The notes under the pieces are model-generated. The model was given only the letters and a program-made list of their open reading frames with translations, had not been told where the DNA came from and made no database searches. From assembly GCA_003024985.2 (NCBI GenBank), contig PXIH01S0022507.1: a stretch of DNA of 11,280 nt; one strand, 5' to 3'. The position numbers and the translations under genes were made by a program. Shown piece by piece: positions 7,105 to 11,280 of the stretch. The stretch comes from Euperipatoides rowelli (Eukaryota > Onychophora > Udeonychophora > Euonychophora > Peripatopsidae). Numbering within the stretch: position 1 is the stretch's first letter; every line of letters starts with the position of its first letter.

Positions 7105-7202
7105 GAGTTGATAAACCAATTGCAGCAAACGGTTTGTGGATACGACTTTTGGTTCATGAGTTACGTTAAATCATTATCGTAAAGCTGATTTTCAGACGCC
7201 CT
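7105..7202 (-). repeat. Right long terminal inverted repeat
   Basis: Reverse-complement partner of 6531-6632. It lies about 30 bp after the transposase stop codon, so the 3' non-coding region of the element is almost entirely the terminal repeat. Confidence 0.88.
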
Positions 7203-7366
7203 GCATAATCAATTATTTCAAATAAAAATGTTAGATCAATGATTATGATGAAATGTAAAGTGATTTAGAATTGCGATAAATATCTATGAAGTAATGAATA
7301 ATTTTAGAGAAAATTTTAGCAATTGATTTGATTGATTTCTTTGTTATTATTGCTCTCTTATTTTAG

Positions 7367-7560
7367 AATTATTCTGACTGTTCATGTATCATGGGTAACA
7401 TGTCAATTACTGCCTTCCATGAGGTGACTGTGACTCCTCTAGCTACTAGTGGTTTCTGTCCAAGAATTTGTAACATGTTAATACCTTTTATGATCCTGCT
7501 ATTCATCATGTCCTTTGTTGTTTCTGTTACACAAATGCCCGTACTTATGATTACTCTCAG
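7367..7560 (+). CDS. SLCO/OATP transporter internal exon (end of Cys-rich loop plus membrane segment)
   Basis: This 194-nt exon has an acceptor with a pyrimidine tract (CTCTCTTATTTTAG, ending 7366) and a donor CTCAG/GTGAGC at 7560/7561. It enters in phase 0 and leaves after two bases of an Arg codon. The 64 codons begin NYSDCSCIMGNMS, matching the Y-x-N/D-C-S-C end of the Kazal-like extracellular loop of organic anion transporting polypeptides. They continue to GFCPRICNMLIPF, the family's paired-Cys border, then a hydrophobic segment from about residue 37 to 62 ending TQMPVLMITLR, matching the conserved Q-x-P-x-L-M-x-T-L-R. Cys residues sit at 5, 7, 31 and 35, and N-M-S at 11-13 is a possible glycosylation site. 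OATPs are 12-helix plasma-membrane carriers of amphipathic anions. Neighbouring exons were not found, so which OATP it is cannot be said. The 92-codon frame on the opposite strand is a shadow. Confidence 0.9.
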
Positions 7561-7857
7561 GTGAGCGTGTCTTGTTATAATACTTTGTTTTTTTTTTATG
7601 TCATCTTTTGCTGTAATTATATTTTGCTTTCCATTCGTTTTGTGCATATTATTATTTTTATTGTAAATCTAAAAGCAATTTGTTGTGTTATATTCTTATT
7701 TACATTTTGAGCTATATGAATTTTTTTCCAAGAGTAAACTACTACCATTTTAATGCATTAAATGCAAATATTTACTCCTGGCTACATGGTACAATATTTT
7801 TGAGTCATCTCAAAACTCGAAGTAGAATAGAATTTAACAACTAGTAAGAATAGCAGC
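7561..7857. other. Intron following the OATP exon
   Basis: Begins with the GTGAGC donor. AT-rich, with no further feature seen before the hAT-type MITE at 7858. Confidence 0.7.
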
Positions 7858-8192
7858 ATCTAAACCAGGTCAGGGCAAACCGTGGGCCAGTTGTGGCTCC
7901 TTTGAAAATATTGTCCTGTCGCCAGAAAATGAAAAAATATATAACAATCCGACTCGCTTGCTTATCATACAATTTTTTTATTTTTTAAACTAGTACAGCA
8001 GGTTATAACAAACTGAAATCAAAATTAAATACTCCCTTTAATTATTCTGCTCAAACTGCTCAATATATTATTTTTTTAAACCCCCCCTTCCCCCCTGCCT
8101 CGCCCCATCAAATATCATCTCGATTCTCTAAACTTTCCCATATTTTCAATCTGGCTCCTAGTCAAAAAAGTTTACCCAGGACTGATCTAAAT
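7858..8192. mobile_element. hAT-type MITE, 319 bp, with 8-bp target duplication
   Basis: ATCTAAAC (7858-7865) and ATCTAAAT (8185-8192) flank the element, a target duplication with one mismatch. The left end starts CAGGTCAGGGCAAAC and the right end, on the opposite strand, starts CAGTCCTGGGTAAAC. Both continue to GGGCC-like and GGCTCC or GGAGCC blocks. The CAG-x-x-x-x-GGG-x-AAAC start is typical of Charlie-like hAT elements. The interior is non-coding, with a C-rich tract at 8080-8105. It lies inside the presumed OATP intron, in a position to be spliced out. Confidence 0.78.
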
Positions 8193-8754
8193 CATTTTGA
8201 TATATTCAAAATGTGGCTAGTTGGTTTTTTAAAAATAATTTGAATAATGGAAACTTGAAAAAAAAAAAACTGCAATAAAATAAAAAAATTTGGAATCTTT
8301 TACAAATCCTAAAATTATTACAATAAATAATAATCAAATTATTTTGTATTACGGTATTTTTTTTTTTAACACAACTAACCCAATTACTTTGAACCTTATG
8401 AACGAGTGAAGGATTGTAGTATGTTGTTTTGTGATTGATGCCTTTTATGAAAGAGAAAGATTCTCACAGGAGAAGCATTGTTATTCAGTTTTGCTTAGAA
8501 ACAACATATTAACAATTTATTCTGTTGTTGGTTTAAAAAAAAAAAATACAAAAACTGCCATTAACATAGTCCACCACAAGATTAATGGGTTCTATTTATT
8601 CCAATTTATTTGCTGGTTGAGCTAATGTGCATTTTTTCCCCCCTTTCCAATTTTTTGTCTTTTTTCTGATTCATAAAAAGGCGATTCAAGCCTGAATGGA
8701 GTATAAGATTTTACTTGCAAATCTAAGATCGTAACTACAAACAAAAAAAAAAAA
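8193..8754. other. AT-rich intronic or intergenic DNA
   Basis: Contains several A/T homopolymers and the plus-strand frame 8431-8625, which runs through a poly-A tract and has no recognisable pattern. I see no gene here. Confidence 0.6.
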
Positions 8755-9360
8755 TACTGTATTATATTTATTTATTTACATTTAGAGAAGATAAGATATT
8801 TATCTTTTTACATAAAAAAAAACTTGATTACAGAATACATACACTGTCAGAGCCCAAGTACAAAAACAATCAAATTTTATAAACACTAAAATTATAAAAT
8901 ACATTTTTTCCCTTTTTTCTTTATTTAAATACAGTTTAAATCAGAAAATTTACTATCAGAGCTAAGAAATAAATCTAGTCTGTTCTTAAAAATATTTATG
9001 TTAACTGAATCAATAACATCACTAGAAAGTCTATTCCACAAATCTATATTTCTATAGATGTAGAAGAAATTACTGTTATTTGTGTGTGCGTGTTTGGATT
9101 TTTAGTTTTTTTCAAATCACTGACTCCAGATATGAATTTATAAACAGTATATTGGGGATTAATCCATCTTAACTTATAAAACTTAATGGGAGAACAGGGA
9201 GCAAATACTCTGTGTCTCGTGCATCCAGAAGTTTGAATTTGTGTCTGTTATTGTTTCAACTTGAAATTTTTTTTTCTTTCTGTTAGCTACTGTTATATCT
9301 AAGTAAGGCTTTTTTTGCATAGACAATAATTTCAACCTCTGTTGATACGCATCTCAATCA
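8755..9360 (-). mobile_element. 3' end of a LINE (CR1-like)
   Basis: On the minus strand the far end gives YQQRLKLLSMQKKPYLD at about 9350-9300, resembling the Y-x-x-RL-x-x-L segment behind the reverse transcriptase domain of CR1/Jockey-type LINEs. The C-terminal tail follows at 9101-8928. After the stop comes a ~150-base AT-rich 3' untranslated part that ends in the short tandem TAAATAAATAAAT near 8765-8785, typical of such LINE tails. The 5' part is absent, the usual result of incomplete reverse transcription. Stops and frame changes show it is dead. Confidence 0.72.
8925..9101 (-). pseudogene. Reverse-transcriptase ORF C-terminal remnant
   Basis: 58 codons are open, from just after a TAA at 9104-9102 to the TAA at 8927-8925. 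The peptide includes NFFYIYRNIDLWNRLSSDVI followed by NIFKNRLDLFLSS. The pattern F-F-x-x-R-x-I-x-L-W-N-x-L-S/P, then V-x-x-FK-x-RLD-x-F, is the characteristic end of non-LTR retrotransposon polyproteins. It lies directly upstream of the AT-rich tail of the same element. It encodes no active enzyme: the catalytic domain is not in the window. Confidence 0.8.
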
Positions 9361-9430
9361 TGTATCAAGATTTTGTGTTTGTATGATCATATTATCCACG
9401 TCTCAGTCAGGCTACTTTAACTTACTGTAA

Positions 9431-9520
9431 GCCATGTGAACACAACTCTGTCTCAAATGCCATGGGAACACAAGGTTAGTATTACTAACCTTGATGGGAA
9501 CATACCTCGTCTCAATCATT
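9431..9520 (+). repeat. 28-bp tandem repeat interrupted by a palindrome
   Basis: Unit 1 (9431-9458) starts GCCATGTGAACACAACTC and ends GTCTCAAAT. Unit 2 starts GCCATGGGAACA at 9459-9470 and resumes at 9503 as TACCTCGTCTCAATC. Leaving out 9471-9502 makes the two units align end to end. The intervening 32 bp are a palindrome plus a second ATGGGAACA. Confidence 0.8.
9471..9493. repeat. 23-bp perfect palindrome flanked by 9-bp direct repeats
   Basis: CAAGGTTAGTA and TACTAACCTTG are exact complements around a single T. ATGGGAACA directly abuts it on both sides (9462-9470 and 9494-9502). This is the pattern of an insertion with a 9-bp target duplication, or of a footprint left by one. No protein can be encoded. 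Confidence 0.9.
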
Positions 9521-10140
9521 CAATCGCGGCTGGTTTATTATACATTATAGTTTAAATTTTAGTTTTGTAAAAGACGCTTAAGCCTTAATAATAGTAATTG
9601 TTTGCAAAAAGTGAATGTCTTTTTTTTTTCCTTTCCTAATAAGATAAATGAATAAACTAACATAACTTGTTCTAATTAGCCATTATCTTGACTACTCGCA
9701 CTCCAAAGTGTACGTCAAAATTTCACAAATAGATCTGATATGTTCCTGGAAAAAAATTTCAAGCTCCATTTTAATAATACAGGTAAAGGAATAATGAAGT
9801 CTTTGATTTCTATTTTTATATTACGTATTTACTATATTTGAGCTGAAAAAAAAACTTCAAATTCTTGAAACATTCGGTAGCATATCTATTAATGCATTCT
9901 ATAACATGCTTAATATTTGAAAGCAAAATTTTAAGACATAATGAATCGCTTTTTCGATAATACAAACTACCTTTACTATTTCATTTTCAGTCTGTGTTGT
10001 CGTAAGCTATGATTAAAATTGTAATAATAAGGCCATAAATTTCATTCCGTTTCAATATTTTTTTAAATAGAAAACTTATAGGCTATCTCATGACAAAGAG
10101 CTCATTAGAATCAATTTAAAATGACTCAACTGCCGTTGAA
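9521..10140. other. Non-coding DNA between repeats
   Basis: AT-rich with no coding signal. Possibly the interior of a decayed element bounded by the inverted 14-bp motif at 9432-9445 and 10147-10160. Confidence 0.4.
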
Positions 10141-10146
10141 CCAGGA

Positions 10147-10160
10147 TTGTGTTCACATGG
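10147..10160 (-). repeat. Inverted copy of the 14-bp motif at 9432
   Basis: TTGTGTTCACATGG is the exact reverse complement of CCATGTGAACACAA at 9432-9445. More GTCTCA and CATG-rich pieces follow to about 10365. The two could belong to subterminal repeats of one element of about 0.7-1 kb, but no target duplication was found. Confidence 0.5.
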
Positions 10161-10349
10161 ACACTGAATAAGGCTCGACTGCGACTGGGTCAATATTAAG
10201 ACTAGTGACACGCTCGCATCTAAAAATGTCCATGCTCAACCGTGTCTCAGCCGCTGATAAAGTTTCCATGCGAATTTGGCCTAAGAAAAGTTTGATTCCT
10301 TGGACACAAACATAAATGCTGTCCAGGCGTAGACTAAGCCATCAGTTTT

Positions 10350-11280
10350 GTGTTTTTTGTCTCATCATTATTGAGTTTGTTCTCCGAGGCGGAGGTTCAC
10401 GCTTATGGATCGCTAAATATTTCTATTCCATGAATTTTCAAAGGCATTTATACTGCACAATGGCCCCATGAACTAAATGCAGGTGAATAGTCTCATTTAC
10501 CCTGCTGATTGTCTAAGAATGTTTTTCATTATTTACAACTACTCACCATATCCAGTGAGCATTCCAACATCCACAGCCAATGGGGCACACTTGGTTACAT
10601 TCAGCTCTGCGTCTAGGAAAATCATAAACCAGACGTTTCTTGTTTATTGGTCTTTTTTTATTTACATATATCGGTGAGTTACCATTCAATTCATGCACTG
10701 AATAATTTTACTTGCGTTCATAATTTCAGTGTACAAGGCTATATAAACAGCAATTTCTAAGCTGGACTGTAATCACAGAGGTTCGGCTTAGTCTTTCTGA
10801 TTGGTGAGCTTTTTTAAAAGCCCAATGGACGAATAATCAGTGTTTTTCTTTTTTAAAGAAGAGGAAGATTAAATTTCATATTGAAATTTTACAATCTCCA
10901 TACAGTATTAAAATAAGTCATTAAATTAATGTGGAGGCAATTGTCATAAGTTGATAGAAGTATCCATTGTCCAATAGCATAATTGACTGAACTTTAACCA
11001 TTTGCTTTGACTAATTATCAATACTAGTAATCCAGTGTTGGTCAATAAGAAAATTTCCTTTGTAAAAAGCTGCCACAACGCTAAACAATGAATGTTTTAA
11101 TTTTATATATAAATTTTTAGCCCATTGCACTCCCTCTCCATATAAACTATAACTCTGCCAAATCTCACACTCCTCCGTGCGCGCAATATGCTTAAAAAGG
11201 GATCCAAAGTTTCCCCTTCACATATTAATATATAGATTAGTTACATAAGTAGTCTATCTATACTTATTATTTTATAGTTG
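10350..11280. other. Right end of the window, no confident gene
   Basis: A TATATAAA at 10740-10747 and an imperfect hairpin (ATTGG, GCTTTT pairing with AAAAGC, CCAAT) at 10800-10826 could be promoter-like but are unsupported by any exon. A minus-strand segment at about 10551-10617 is bounded by TTTTCCTAG and GGTGAGTA and has one open frame; it is too short to assign. The plus-strand frame 10477-10677 shows no family pattern. Confidence 0.5.

Larger units (their letters stand above)
6531..7202. mobile_element. Internally deleted mariner/IS630-related transposon
   Basis: About 100 bp at each end are inverted copies: 6531 begins AGGGTGTCCAAGAATTATC and the reverse complement from 7202 begins AGGGCGTCTGAAAATCAGC. 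Both then share CGATAATGATTTAA-like and AACTCATGAAxxAAAAGTC blocks and CACAAACC. The left end is preceded by T so that TA lies at the border; the right border reads TG, so the expected TA target duplication is imperfect. The 672-bp interior holds only the two ends of a transposase gene in plus orientation, so the element is non-autonomous and old. Confidence 0.85.

Noticed and set aside
7369-7647. 92-codon minus-strand open frame
   Set aside because: It is antisense to the OATP exon, whose plus-strand frame has family motifs and proper splice sites.
10551-10617. Minus-strand exon-like segment between TTTTCCTAG and GGTGAGTA, one frame reading ELNVTKCAPLAVDVGML
   Set aside because: Too short, with no partner exon, no recognised family, and splice-like signals are common in DNA of this composition.
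1-11280. CRISPR arrays, bacterial operons, rRNA or tRNA genes
   Set aside because: No regularly spaced repeats with unique spacers, no ribosome-binding-site-led gene strings, and no tRNA-like B box with matching stems were seen.

Overview
The window is AT-rich, gene-poor eukaryotic DNA, apparently draft assembly (single Ns at 3064 and 3087, a 4-N run at 5660-5663). It looks like intron and intergenic sequence of an invertebrate, perhaps an arthropod. The grounds are GT/AG-bounded coding segments, two hAT-type non-autonomous transposons, a degraded transposon of the mariner/IS630-related group common in arthropods (DUF4817-type N-terminus), and a LINE 3' end. There is no bacterial gene organisation, and most long open frames are chance frames in AT-rich DNA.

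Layout: 1-1300 holds a tandem duplication (282-498), a possible hAT terminus ending at 657, and a possible 3'-terminal exon (1120-1227). 1300-2560 is non-coding, with perfect hairpins and three diverged copies of a short GC-rich motif. 2563-3290 is the most unusual part: a head-to-head inverted duplication. Each ~245-bp arm carries the same promoter-proximal DNA, a start codon, a ~30-codon first exon and a GTAAG splice donor. The two exons read outward, and between the arms lie three tandem 35-bp units joined by perfect palindromes. 3300-5340 shows little of interest.

5341-6128 is a hAT-type element with a perfect 8-bp target duplication. 6531-7202 is an internally deleted mariner-like transposon with ~100-bp inverted termini and remnants of both ends of its transposase. 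7367-7560 (+) is the best-supported host exon: part of an organic anion transporting polypeptide (SLCO/OATP), from the end of the Cys-rich extracellular loop into the next membrane segment. 7858-8192 is a second hAT-type MITE. About 8755-9360 (-) is a LINE remnant. 9431-9520 contains a tandem repeat split by a 23-bp palindrome that sits exactly between 9-bp direct repeats. 10,350-11,280 has no confident gene.

The host genes cannot be joined into a complete model here. The OATP exon needs flanking exons that I did not find, so most of 3300-11,280 may be OATP intron; this is inference. The divergent first-exon pair encodes a protein I do not recognise.
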